From assembly GCF_029227915.1 (NCBI RefSeq), contig NC_079888.1, forward strand, positions 3,237,001 through 3,301,000: a DNA stretch of 64,000 bases, written 5' to 3'. This document shows positions 20,108 through 30,983 of the stretch, piece by piece. The stretch comes from Hydractinia symbiolongicarpus (taxonomy: Eukaryota; Cnidaria; Hydrozoa; Anthoathecata; Hydractiniidae). A program made the translations under genes and the position numbers. The notes under the pieces were generated by a model, which saw only the letters and a list, made by a program, of their open reading frames with translations, was not told the origin of the DNA and did not search any database. Every line of letters starts with the position of its first letter. Positions within the stretch are counted from its first letter, which is position 1.

Positions 20108-20633
20108 ATGTTTAAATTTGGAGACCAAATGATTAAATCAAACGATTTTTATAGTAATGTGACACCCTACAATATCGAAGATGTGAACCTTGAAAACCTA
20201 TTGGTGAGTGAGTCTATTCCGGCAAACAAAGGTAAAGATGAATGGTTTGTGATTGGCTATTATGATCAAGACGGCAACCTAGAAAATCTACTCCCAAGGT
20301 GTCTCTAAATATAGTCTGAATTCAGCGTTCACCATGTCGTTCGATCTTGTTGATTTTCCGGAATGTTTAGAAAAATATCAGGAAATCTTAAAAAAAGTGG
20401 AGTGGGAAAGCAGGGCTTGCTTCACCAACCTAGATGTGAAGAAAGATCGTTATATCAACCCCAATTTGAAAGAACTTAAAGGTAAAATTAGGTTGTGAGT
20501 GTACGGCCATCTTAAAAATAGGAAGTATTTATAGAAAAGGGTGCAACTTTTACATCCAAACTATAGGTATAGTGCTAATTATTGGAGTGAATCTGAGCAT
20601 GATGTTGAAGACGAGAGCCTTATTGTGTTGTAA
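20108..20633 (+). pseudogene. Family X protein, module B (frameshifted)
   Basis: The ATG at 20108 follows TATAAATAAAAGAG. The first frame gives FKFGDQMIKSNDFYSN and SESIPANKGKDEWFVIGYY, then ends at 20308 in the wrong frame. A second frame picks up NSAFTMSFDLVDFPECLEKY and KDRYINPNLKELKGKI, and after another shift the acidic C-terminus SEHDVEDESLIVL ends at a TAA (20631-20633). The order of blocks is that of the intact gene at 275-904. At least two frameshifts, so not functional. Confidence 0.65.
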
Positions 20634-20640
20634 AGGTTTT

Positions 20641-20662
20641 ATATAGTTGATAAGAACTATAT
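20641..20662. terminator. Perfect 8-bp hairpin between family X and the SAP-like gene
   Basis: Arms ATATAGTT (20641-20648) and AACTATAT (20655-20662), loop GATAAG. It starts 7 nt after the family X stop and touches the next ATG (20661). Confidence 0.45.
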
Positions 20663-20963
20663 GACTAAAATGAAAGTACTTCGAAAAGAAGCAAAAATAT
20701 TGAAAATTTCTCGTTATTCTACACTGAATAAGGACGATCTTGTTGAGGCAATCCGCAAAGCTAACTACAAGGATATTTCAACACAAACAGACGGTCCTTA
20801 TTGTAAACCTTGTGTTGAAATTGCATATGAAAAAAATCTTGAAAAATATTTTCAAGATTTCGCTAAAACATTGCGAACTATAGTACATGATGGGAATCTG
20901 CGGATCAATGCTGATACTGGTGATGTGATCGGTTGCGAGATCGAATATACACGCAGCATGTAG
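20661..20963 (+). CDS. SAP-like small basic protein, module B
   Basis: 100 codons, intact. The N-terminus (KVLRKEAKILKISRYSTLNKDDLVEAI) has the helix-turn-helix spacing of SAP/Rho-N-type DNA-binding domains: a Leu/Lys helix, a short turn with YST, and LxKxDLVEAI. Then come a Thr-Gln stretch (STQTD), CKPC, and a helix KNLEKYFQDFAKTL. The fold assignment is by motif only. The start ATG lies in the 3' arm of a hairpin, and a second hairpin follows the TAG at 20961-20963 directly. Likely nucleic-acid binding; role unknown. Confidence 0.55.
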   Translation: MTKMKVLRKEAKILKISRYSTLNKDDLVEAIRKANYKDISTQTDGPYCKPCVEIAYEKNLEKYFQDFAKTLRTIVHDGNLRINADTGDVIGCEIEYTRSM

Positions 20964-20990
20964 TTTTGTAGGAATATACTTCCTATAAAA
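20964..20990. terminator. 11-bp hairpin directly after a stop codon
   Basis: Arms 20964-20974 and 20980-20990 (TTTTGTAGGAA / TTCCTATAAAA), one G-U pair, loop TATAC. It begins at the first base after the TAG and lies between convergent genes. Its core matches the hairpin at 233-269 of module A. Confidence 0.5.
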
Positions 20991-21041
20991 TTATACCAGA
21001 CTATATCGAGGAATCTAAGTACCGCTGACATACTGTACAGA

Positions 21042-22218
21042 TTAAATTTTTTCTAAAGATTCATCCTTACCTTCCTGTCTACCTTTTGCAAGTAACTGGG
21101 CACGTTCTTGTGCATTGATATTTTTAACAATACGCTTAACCCTATTCGGTCCGGGGGACGGATTCCGCGCCCCTAACGGTTTCTTTTAATAACTCCTTAT
21201 TGCTATGTTATATGGTTATGAAACTTATTAAGTTTCAATATTTATCTATTAGACACCTGCATCCCAAATTCTTAAGTTCCATACCTTTCAGAGGCCTTGA
21301 TATTGGGCATTACTCGAAACTACCCCTAAAAATCTGTATGAAATCCTTATGATGGGGAAAATTTAATAACTCCCGTTAGGATTATCCTTAGAACTTGAAA
21401 CTTACGACACAACTTTGTTTCATTAAGAAGAATCATTTTATATAATTTGGATTATTCTGATTTCCCGACTTTGTCAGATTTTTCCCGAAAATCGGAAAAA
21501 ACCGGATTTTCAGGCAATGTTTGGCAACATTTTATGCGATCCACGTAAAAACCGGAAAATGTGTTAAATAACTTTTATTTAGCGTTTAGAAACTTCAAAC
21601 AGAATGCAAAAATTCGCTCTAGAACAAATGTAATTAAATTTTAAGCAGATAGTGGCATTTTTAACAAATTTTTAGCTGATGACGTCATAGAAAATGTGCT
21701 GACGCAAGCAAAAATTTATTGTTGCCATTTTGTTCCCTTTATGATGTACTATAAGTTTCAATTTGAACAACCCTATGAAAAGTTATTGAGGGGGGGGGGC
21801 GGATTCCGCCCCCGGTCATATTATGTTCGAGAAACTCCGGACCGAATAGGGTTAAGTCGTTAGGGAATTTGCTCTTTTAGCACCATATATCGCTGTTTTT
21901 CTTGCATGATTAGACTAAACTCATAGTTACTAATAACCCCGTTTTCGATTCCTTTGATGCAAAATCAACGGCGAAATTCAATTTTGATTCGTCTAGTAAT
22001 CTAATACTCTCATGTCTCTGTGATTTGACATCTAATTTTTTTGAAGCATTCCTCTGGCCAGCCTGCCCGATTCCCATAGCCAATGCGTTACCCCCCATAG
22101 CAATGCACAGGGGAGCCCCAAATCCTGCTGCTAATGGCCCAATTCTGTCGCCCGTAGTGATAACATTGACGCCTAGTAATCCATTTTTCGCGACTCCATT
22201 CCGCTCTTTGATTTCCAT
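21042..22218 (-). pseudogene. Gly/Ala-rich coiled-coil protein, module B, split by a MITE
   Basis: From the ATG at 22216-22218: KERNGVAKNGLLGV, a hydrophobic Gly/Ala-rich stretch (PLAAGFGAPLCIAMGGNALAM), then a charged helix with KLDVKSQRHESIRLLDESKL. A frameshift near 21915 leads to EFSLIMQEKQRYMVLKEQI; then a TAA (Q in the module A paralogue) and the MITE at 21140-21851. Beyond it the same frame goes on with KRIVKNINAQERAQLLAKG to a TAA at 21042-21044. It is the full-length counterpart of the 2-133 fragment. In-frame sequence also extends upstream of the ATG (EEIEQYLQ), so the true start may be lost. Function unknown, possibly membrane-bound. Confidence 0.6.
21140..21851. mobile_element. 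piggyBac-type MITE with TTAA target duplication
   Basis: Terminal inverted repeats CCCTATTCGGTCCGG start at 21140 and, reversed, end at 21851. Both ends are flanked by TTAA (21136-21139 and 21852-21855), the target-site duplication diagnostic of piggyBac elements. Subterminal GGATTCCGC(G)CCCC blocks are also inverted. It encodes no transposase. Removing one TTAA plus the element leaves the surrounding reading frame in register. Confidence 0.8.
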
Positions 22219-22254
22219 TTGCAGATACTGTTCGATTTCCTCATGTTTTTAACC

Positions 22255-22552
22255 TATATTTTATCCTGCATAGTATCATTCTCTGGCGCGCACTTGATGG
22301 TAGGGTTGAATATAATTTCATAGTATCTATCTTCTTTTATTCCATAAGCATTTGCATCGTTAGTCCGGTAAAAGCAACATTTTTTTCAGGGTGATATTGA
22401 TCGGTCAGCAGGAATTTAAATATACCTATTAGTTCTGGTATCTTGTTATTTAACTCTTCACTTGTGCCTAAAGGTAGGTAACGATTTCTTGTATTAGTTT
22501 CAGTCATAATTTGTGAGTGTATAAGTATAATACTTCTATTTGTATTTACCAT
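22255..22552 (-). pseudogene. Small unrecognised gene at the edge of module B
   Basis: 71 codons from 22552 with LGTSEELNNKIPELIGIFKFLL and KNVAFTGLTMQML. The frame stops at 22337, but a second frame goes on with KEDRYYEIIFNPTIKCAPEN to a TAG at about 22256, so one frameshift is likely. It lies just upstream of the coiled-coil gene on the same strand. Helical then beta-like; not recognised. Confidence 0.4.
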
Positions 22553-22675
22553 TTTTATCTGCTTCGATAGGTGGAGAATTTACTTCATTACCTTAAATAA
22601 AATTAAAAAAATTAGTTTCTATTTTTGGAGAACGTAGCAACATTCTAACAATATTTATGCATCAAGTAAGTATAA

Positions 22676-24067
22676 TCAACTTAAAATTAACTTTAACAAC
22701 ACAAAAAATTGCGAATACTTAGCAAATGAACTTAATGCTCTGTTTTTTATTTCTTCCCTCTTTTGATTAATGTTAATAGCAGTTACTGTTAGCCAGTCAG
22801 GATCTTCTTCGTCATCAGAAGATCCTCGGTTTAATATACCTTAAAAGGCAATAATTTGTTTTTAGGTGATGCACATAGGTGAAAACTGCTAATTCAAAAA
22901 TGAAAAAGAAAAAAAGGGGAGGAAAATATTTCATACAAACTATGAAAAAACTTTACCTTTCCACTAAATATATCTTGCAGTTCTGAGCAATATACTGCTG
23001 CTTTTATATCTGCTTCTTCAATATCGATACTACCTGGAACTGAAAATGTTAAATGTTAAAGAGATATTAATTTTAGTCTCCAAAACCTCCATGAGAAAGA
23101 CGAAAGACATACCCTTTCCAGTAGAATTTAAAGCAGGTTTCTAAGACAGAAATAAAATGAATACAGCAATAGACTGCACAGTTTACAGAATGGTAAAAAT
23201 AATAAGTATATCATAATTAAATTGCCGCTGTTATTATATAGGGCTGCTGTCAACGAAATAATCAGAGATAATAATTGTCAACAGGGAAATATATATACCT
23301 CAATTTTATTTTTGTCTTGTTGATTTTCCACAACACTAACTAATGACTCAACAAGACCAGCTTTCTGGTTATTTATTTCACCTAAATTATCACATAAATT
23401 TGTGGAATAAATATTGAGTAAAAATATATACTGGATAAATTGAAGTTAACAAAAATTTGCACCAATTTAGTAATAATTCACCAAGCTTGTTTGCGCATAC
23501 AACAGAACCATTATATAATTACTCTTCTACACTTTTTTTAGTCAAGACAAAAATCACAAATATAATTTGCACAAAGTTAAAATATATAGATTTGATCAAA
23601 AGTTATACTTGGTCACTCCTATTTTACACTCAAAGTCATGTATATATCCAACTTGACATACTTACCTTTCTCTTGGGGAAGCTGTAATTTGCCCTTGCAT
23701 TTTTTAATCTAAGATAGTGAAAACAATGCTTTAATAAAATATCACAGTACACACGTCAAGCATGATTGAATGTCTGTGTACTTATTTTATTGGTAAAAGG
23801 TCAGTTAAAATAATGAGCAAGTAAAAGACACAAAAAAAATTTAACTCAGATAATTCTTACCATATTCCTTGTTTTTATATAACTCATTTTGAGATTTTCT
23901 AAAAAGTACAATTCAAACAATTTTTCATCAGCAATGTGGTATAGAGAGCTACAGTTACACGCTACAAAATGCACAAAAACATAACTCATTTCAAATATTA
24001 GTTTTAAAAAAGGTATTATTAACGTTTTTCCTTGTGCCATAAAATGAGGCCTGGTAATCATTGTCAT
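22676..24067 (-). CDS. Spliced gene of short exons, unrecognised
   Basis: Minus-strand exons with AG/GT borders and matching phases: an upstream exon ending at 23861 (GTAAGA donor; start between 24067 and about 23945), then 23708-23666 (GTAAGT donor), 23381-23299, 23140-23113 (28 nt, GTATGT donor) and 23039-22957. Phases agree across four successive junctions, including two split Gly/Val codons. Peptide pieces: LYHIADEKLFELYFLENLKM, KKCKGKLQLPQEK, EINNQKAGLVESLVSVVE, KPALNSTGK, PGSIDIEEADIKAAVYC. A last exon 22839-22676 reads NRGSSDDEEDPDWLT but is 2 nt out of phase with the one before, so an exon or border is missing. No family recognised; it is probably a nuclear or cytosolic host protein. 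Confidence 0.5.
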
Positions 24068-25017
24068 AAATAAATTTATTATTCACATGGAATAATTAGC
24101 TGGGTGCCTATAATCATTTTAGAAGCAATTTACTCAATATTTAAAAAACAATAATCCTTTTGCTACACAATATTGTTTGTTATTGGAAAAGTTCAGTAGG
24201 CCAAGCAATTCCTTTGACCTACAACCCTCCACAAATATATTGAGAAAACTTTTGTTGTAAAAGGAAAAATGTCCCTACAAGTTAAGTAGACAGGCCCCCC
24301 TCCCCCAAATCCAATATTGTTTATATTAAAAGGCATGCATTGTATACCAGGGCTCGTACAACACCAAAGACCAGGTGGAAAATGATACCATGACAGCAAC
24401 ATGGCATGTACTTGATTTTTTAAGGAAAAATACCCGCAGACGAGAAGAAAAAAATCGTCCTGCGTGGTAAATGTTTCGCAGACCTATCATTGTCACATGT
24501 AACGTGTGAAGCACTTCTATTTCTACTTTTATTTATGTCTTACTTTGTTTTGTTTGAGCCATCCTACACTGACAAGAAGTCCTAAGAAGCAGTTGTAACT
24601 AAACACAAGTCCATAAACATAATATAACCAAAACCTATATATACACAAAACCTATTGTACACCTAATATATAAGGCAGTGACTTGAACTGGACTAAAAGA
24701 GACCACAACTGTTTTGCGATGGAAGTAATGGTGTATATACAGCGATTACTAAAGACAATCTTTTAATGATGAGATATCCCGCACAAGACATCAACATTGT
24801 ATTTTATTCTCCACAGTATAGTCACGTTTATTTCTGCTGCCTTCTAATATTTCGTTAAAACGTTTTCCCTTGGCTTAAATAAGCAACAAAAACTATAAAT
24901 CCACATAGTGTAAGGCCAAATGTCACAAATAAGTCTGCCATTATGGATTTATCAAATAACTGCTTATCACTGCATCGTCAATGTCAGTAGTAGTTTACAG
25001 AACGAAAAATCAAAGAC
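24068..25017. other. Intergenic, no gene seen
   Basis: Further 5' exons of the spliced gene may lie here but I could not define them. No repeat end recognised. Confidence 0.4.
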
Positions 25018-25194
25018 GGTGGCCCCGCAGCCTAGTGGTTATAACTCTTGCACTTTGTGCGGGGAGACTGGGGTTTGGTTTTGGTTGAAAAAAGGGAGCA
25101 TAAATGGAATTTAGGGAGCACAAAATATGGAAATAGGGAGCAGGGGATTCCTTACTTACTTACTTACTTACATACTTACTTACTTACTTATCGA
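25018..25194 (+). mobile_element. tRNA-derived SINE with (ACTT)n tail
   Basis: The head has an A-box-like GCAGCCTAGTGGTTA and a weak B-box-like GGGGTTTGGTTTTGG, followed by three GGGAGCA-type repeats and a (CTTA)n tail that runs up to the satellite array. Typical build of a Pol III retroposon; degenerate. Confidence 0.5.
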
Positions 25195-25313
25195 ATCTCG
25201 TGTTTCTTGTCACATAATAGGCAGTTTGTTCACGTAAATTTGATCATACGGTAGTTCGTCCAGTGAAGATTCTCATTTAACTTTATTATTTCTGTCACAA
25301 GCCGTGTGTCATA

Positions 25314-25386
25314 TGGGACAAAGCTCATATAGTAGAGCACTCGCTTCGCATGCTAGAGGTACCGAGATCGATGCCAAGTTTCTCCA
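25314..25386 (+). pseudogene. tRNA-Ala-like, degenerate
   Basis: 73 nt; anticodon loop TTCGCAT is kept but the anticodon stem, T stem (CCGAG/CCAAG) and acceptor have mismatches. Confidence 0.6.
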
Positions 25387-25827
25387 ACATTCTGTATTAT
25401 TGCATATAGTGGTCGATTATGTGCATATCGTTAAGCCAAGTGTTTCCAATAGTATAATAAATTAATAACAAATATATTTAACCCCTTCAACGAATTCATG
25501 TTGCATATCGCGCAGACAATTTATCCAATCCCTTTTGAAAAGGTCGCCAAAGGCACTATATTATAAAGGCGAAGTTGTAGATAAAGACGGTGTTCTTTCT
25601 TAAGTGATTCGATGATCCGCTGCTTAATGATCCGACGATAGCTTACAATGATTTCACTTACATTACTGATTCGATTCTCAACTTTTATAACCAAACGTAA
25701 GAACAGGACCGCGAGTTTTTTTATCACATAATAGGCAGTCTGTTCACGCCAATTTGAATACAAGGTAGTTCGAACAGTGAAGATTCTCATTCAATTTCAT
25801 TATTGCTGTCACAAGCCACATTTCATA

Positions 25828-25900
25828 GGGGAATTAGCTCATATGGTAGAGCGCTCGCTTCGCATGCGAGAGGTACCGGGATCAATGCCCGGATTCTCCA
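25828..25900 (+). tRNA. tRNA-Ala (CGC)
   Basis: 73 nt with a perfect cloverleaf: acceptor GGGGAAT/ATTCTCC with the G3-U70 pair that marks tRNA-Ala, D arm GCTC/GAGC, anticodon stem CTCGC/GCGAG with loop TTCGCAT, T stem CCGGG/CCCGG, discriminator A. The T loop begins with A (ATCAATG), as in several plant and invertebrate tRNA-Ala genes. Confidence 0.75.
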
Positions 25901-26338
25901 ACATTCTGTATTATTGCGCATAGTGGTCGATCATGTGCTTATCGTCAATTTAAATGTTTCCAATGGTATAAAAAATAACTACAATTATATTTAAGACATT
26001 CAACCAATGTATGTTGCATACCGCGCACACAATTTGCAGATCTGTTTTGCAAAGGTATCCAAAGGCACTTTATGTTAAAGGCAAAGTTGAAAATAAAGAC
26101 AGCGTTCTTTCTTAAGTGAAATAATTATCTGCTGTTGAGTGATCCCACGATAACTTACAGTGATTTTACTTACATTAATGATGCGATTCTCAACTTTCAT
26201 AACCAAACGTAAGAATGGGACCTCGTGGCTCTTTTCGCGTATTAGGCAGTCTGTTCATGTAAATTTGAATATACGGTAGTTCGTTCAGTGAGGATTCTCA
26301 TTCACTTTCAATATTGCTGTCACAAGTGATGTGTCATA

Positions 26339-26411
26339 GGGGAATTAGCTCATATGGTAGAGCGCTCGCTTCGCATGCGAGAGGTACCGGGATCGATGCC
26401 CGGATTCTCCA
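26339..26411 (+). tRNA. tRNA-Ala (CGC)
   Basis: Perfect cloverleaf as at 25828, T loop ATCGATG, G3-U70 present. Confidence 0.75.
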
Positions 26412-26851
26412 ACATTCTGTATTATTGCGTATAGCGGTCGATCATTTGCATATCGTCAATCAAAGTGTCTGCATTAGCATAATAAATTAATTAGAATTAT
26501 ATTTAAGTCCTTCAACCAATGTATGTTGCATACCGCGCAAACAATTTATCCAATCCCTTTTGGAAAGGTCGGCAAACGCACTATATTTTAAAGGCGAAGT
26601 TGTAGATAAAGACGGTGTTCTTTCTTAAGTGATTCGATGATCCGCTGCTTAATGATCCGACGATAGCTTACAATGATTTCACTTACATTACTGATTTGAT
26701 TCTCAACTTTCATAACCAAACGTAAGAATAGGACCCCGTGCTTCTTATCACAAAGTAGGCAGTCTGTTCACGTCAACTTGAATATAAGGTATTTCGTCCA
26801 GTGAAGACTCTCATTCAATTTCATTATTGCTGTCACAAGCCATATGTCATA

Positions 26852-26924
26852 GGGGATTAAGGTCATATGTTGTAACGCTAATTTGGTATGTTAGAGGTAC
26901 CGGGATCGATACCCGGAATCTCCA
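26852..26924 (+). pseudogene. tRNA-Ala-like with GGT anticodon
   Basis: Ala-type acceptor with G3-U70 and an intact T stem, but the anticodon arm is CTAAT/GTTAG with loop TTGGTAT, which places GGT (Thr) at the anticodon. D arm decayed. Confidence 0.5.
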
Positions 26925-27872
26925 ACATTCTGCATTATTACGTTTAGTGTTCGATCATGTGCTTATCGTCAATTTAAATGTTTCCAATAGTATAAAAAAT
27001 AACTACAATTATATTTAAGACATTCAACCAATGTATGTTGCATACCGCGCACACAATTTACCGATCCGTTTTGCAAACGTCTCCAAAGGCACTTTATGTT
27101 AAAGGCAAAGTTGAAAATAAATACAGCGTTCTTTCTTAAGTGACATGATGATCCGCTGTTGAATGATCCCACGATAGCTTACAGAGATTTTACTTACATT
27201 AATGATGTGATTCTCAATTTCATAACCAAACGTAAGAATAGGACCTCGTGACACTTTTCACGTATTAAGCAGTCTGTTCATGTAAATTTAAATATACGGT
27301 AGTTCGTCCAGTGAAGATTCTCATTCATTTTCAATATTGCTGTCACAAGTCATATGTCATAGGGGAATTAGCTCATAGGATAGACACTCGTTTCGCATGC
27401 CAGAGGTACCGGGATCGATGCCCGGATTCTCCAACATTCAGTATTATTACGTATAGCGGTCGATCATTTGCATATCGTCAATCAAAGTGTCTGCATTAGC
27501 ATAATAAAATAATTAGAAATATATTTAAGTCCTTCAACCAATATATGTTGCATACTGCGCAAACAATTTACCCGATCCATTTTGCGAACGCCAACAAAGG
27601 CACTATATGTTGAAGGCGAAGTTGTAGATAAAAACGGTGTTCTTTCTTAAGTGATTTGATGATCCGCTGCTGAATGATCCGACGATTCCTTACAATAATT
27701 TCACTTAAGTTAATTATGTGATTCTCGACTATCATGTCCAATCGTAAAAATAGGACTGCGTGTTTCTTGTCACATAATAGGCAGTCTGTTCACGCAAATT
27801 TGAATATACGGTAGTTCGTCCAGTGAAGATAATCATTCAATTTCCTTATTGCTGTCACAATTATATGTCATT

Positions 27873-27945
27873 AAGGAATTAGCTCATAGGGTAGAGCGCT
27901 CGCTTCGCATGCGAGAGGTACCGGGATGGATTCCCGGATTCTCCA
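27873..27945 (+). pseudogene. tRNA-Ala-like (CGC), acceptor damaged
   Basis: D, anticodon and T stems paired; positions 1-2 are AA and cannot pair with CC. T loop ATGGATT lacks C56. Confidence 0.55.
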
Positions 27946-28386
27946 ACATTGTTTTATATTGCATATAGTGGTCAATCATGCGGATATGATCAATCCAAGT
28001 GCTTCCAATAGTATAATAAAATAGTTACAAATATATTTAAGACCTTCAACAAATGTATGTTGCATACCGCGCAGACAATTTACCCGATCCATTTTGCAAA
28101 CGTCGGCAAAGGCACTATATGTTAAGGGCGAATTTGTAGATCAAGACAGTGCTTCTTTCTTAAGTGATTCGATGATCCACTGCTGATTGATCCGACGTTA
28201 TCTTATAATGATTTCACATAAATTAATGATGTGATATTCAACTTTCGTATTCAATCGTAAAAATAGGACTGCATGTTTCTTGTCACATAATAGGCAGTCT
28301 GTTCACGTAAATTTGAATATACAGTAGTTCGTCCAGGGAAGATTCTCATTCAATTTCCTTATATTTGTCACAAGTCATATGTCATT

Positions 28387-28459
28387 GGGGAATTAGCTCA
28401 TAGGGTAGAGCGCTCGCTTCGCATGCGAGAGGTGCCGGGATCGATGCCCGGATTCTCCA
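28387..28459 (+). tRNA. tRNA-Ala (CGC)
   Basis: All four stems perfect, G3-U70 present. Identical to the copy at 33749, as is the flanking monomer. Confidence 0.75.
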
Positions 28460-28899
28460 ACATTCTGAATTATTGCATATAATGGTCGATCATGACCATA
28501 TCGTCAATCAAGGTGTCTGCATTAGTATAATAAAATAATTAAATATATATTTAAGTCCTTCAACCAATATATGTTGCATACCGCGCAGACAATTTAGCTA
28601 GTCCATTGTGCAAACGTAGGTAAAGGCACTATACGTTGAAGGCGAAGGTGTACATAAAGACGGTGTTCTTTCTTAAGTGATTCGATGATCCGCTGCTGAA
28701 TGATCCGACGATTCCTTACAATAATTTCACTTAAGTTAATGATGTGATTCTCAACTATCATGTCCAATTGTAAAAATAGGACCGCGTGTTTCTTGTCACA
28801 TAATAGGCAGTTTGTTCACGCAAATTTGAAAATACAGTAGTTCGTCCAGTGAAGATTCTCATTCAATTTCCTTATTGCTGTCACAAGTTATATGTCATT

Positions 28900-28972
28900 G
28901 GGGAATTAGCTCATAGGGTAGAGCGCTCGCTTCGCATGCAAGAGGTACCGGGATTGATTCCCGGATTCTCGA
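28900..28972 (+). pseudogene. tRNA-Ala-like (CGC), near intact
   Basis: One mismatch in the anticodon stem (CTCGC/GCAAG) and a changed discriminator (G). T loop ATTGATT. Confidence 0.55.
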
Positions 28973-29926
28973 ACATTGTTTATTATTGCATATAGTGGTC
29001 GATCATGTGGATATGATCAATCCAAGTGCTTCCAATAGTATAATAAAATAGTTACAAATATATTTAAGACCTTCAACAAATGTATGTTGCATACCACGCA
29101 GACAATTTACCCGATCCATTTTGCAAACGTCGGCAAAGGCACTATATATTAAAGGCGAATTTGTAAATAAAGACAGTGCTTCTTTCTTAAGTGATTCGAT
29201 GATCCACTGCTGAGTGATCCGACGTTATCTTATAATGATTTCACATAAATTAATGATGTGATATTCAAATTTCGTATTCAATCATAAAAATAGGACCGCA
29301 TGTTTCTTGTCACATAATAAGCAGTCTGTTCACGTAAATTTGAATATACAGTAGTTCGTCCAGGAAAGATTCTCATCCAATTTCCTTATATTTGTCACAA
29401 GTCATATGTCATTGGTGAATTAGCTCATAGGGTAGAGCGCTCGCTTCGCATGCCAGAGGTACCGGGATCGAAGCCCGGATTCTCCAACATTCTGTATTAT
29501 TACGTATAGCGGTCGATCATTTGCATATCGTTAATCCAAGTGTTTCCAATTCTATAATAAAATAATAACAAATATATTTAACCCCTTTAACGATTTTATG
29601 TTCCATACCGCGCAGACAATTTATCCAATCCCTTTTGGAAAGGTCGGCAAACGCACTATATTTTAAAGGCGAAGTTGTAGATAAAGACGGTGGTCTTTCT
29701 TAAGTGATTCGATGATCCGTTGCTTAATGATCCGACGATAGCTTACAATGATTTCACTTACACTACTGATTTGATTCTCAACTTTCATAACCAAACGTAA
29801 GAATAGGACCCCGTGCTTCTTATCACATAGTAGGCATTCTGTTCACGTCAACTTGAATATAAGGTAGTTCGTCCAGTGAAGACTCTCATTCAATTTCATT
29901 ATTGCTGTCACAAGCCATATGTCATA

Positions 29927-29998
29927 GGGGATTAAGCTCATATGTTGTAGCGTAATTGGGTATGTTAGAGGTACCGGGATCGATACCCGGATTCTCCA
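29927..29998 (+). pseudogene. tRNA-Ala-like, GGT-type variant with deletion
   Basis: Same variant as at 26852 but one base shorter before the anticodon stem (GCGTAATTGGGTATGTTAG). Confidence 0.45.
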
Positions 29999-30910
29999 AC
30001 ATTGTGCATTATTACGTATAGTGTTTTACCATGTGCTTATCGTTACTTCAAATGTTTCCAAAAGTATAAAAAATAACTACAATTATATTTAAGACATTCA
30101 ACCAATGTATGTTGCATACCACGCACACAACTTGCCGATCCGTTTTGAAAACGTCTCTAAAGGCACTTTATGTTAAAGGCAAAGTTGAAAATAAAGACAG
30201 CGTTCTTTCTTAAGTGAAATGATGATCCGCTGTTGAATGATCCCAGGGTAGCTTACAGTGATTTTACCTACATTAATTATGTGATTCTTAACTTTCATAA
30301 CCAAACGTAAGCATGGGACCTCGTGGCTTTTTTCACATATTAGGCACTCTGTTCATGTAAAATTGAATATACGGAGTTCGTCCAGATAAGACTCTCATTC
30401 ATATTCAATATTGCTGTCACAAGAAAGATGTCATAGGGGAATTAGCTCATATGGTAGAGCGCTCCCTTCGCATGTGAGAGGTTCCGGGATCGATGCCCGG
30501 ATTCTCCAACAATGTATATTATTGCGTATAGTGCTCGATCATGTGCATACTATAAATATATCTAAGTCCTTCAACCAATATATGTTGCACACCGCGCAGA
30601 TAATATAGCCAATCCATTGTGCAAACGTCGGTAATGGCAGTATACGTTAAAGGCGAAGTTGTAAATAAAGACGGTGGTCTTTCTTAAGTGATTCGATGAT
30701 CCGCTGCTGAATGATCCGACGATTGCTTACAATAATTTCACTTAAACTTATGATGTGACTCTCGACTTTCATGTCCAATCGTAAAAATAGAACCGCGTGT
30801 TTCTTGTCACATAATAGGCAGTCTGTTCACGTAAACTTGAATATACGGAAGTTTGTCTAGTGAAGATTCTCATTCAATTTCCTTATTCCTGTCACAAGTC
30901 ATATGTCATA

Positions 30911-30983
30911 GGGGAATTAGCTCATATGGTAGAGCGTTCGCTTCGCATGCGAGAGGTACCGGGATCGATGCCCGGATTATCCA
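30911..30983 (+). pseudogene. tRNA-Ala-like (CGC), near intact
   Basis: One acceptor mismatch (ATTATCC) and a G-U pair in the anticodon stem; otherwise complete. Confidence 0.55.
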
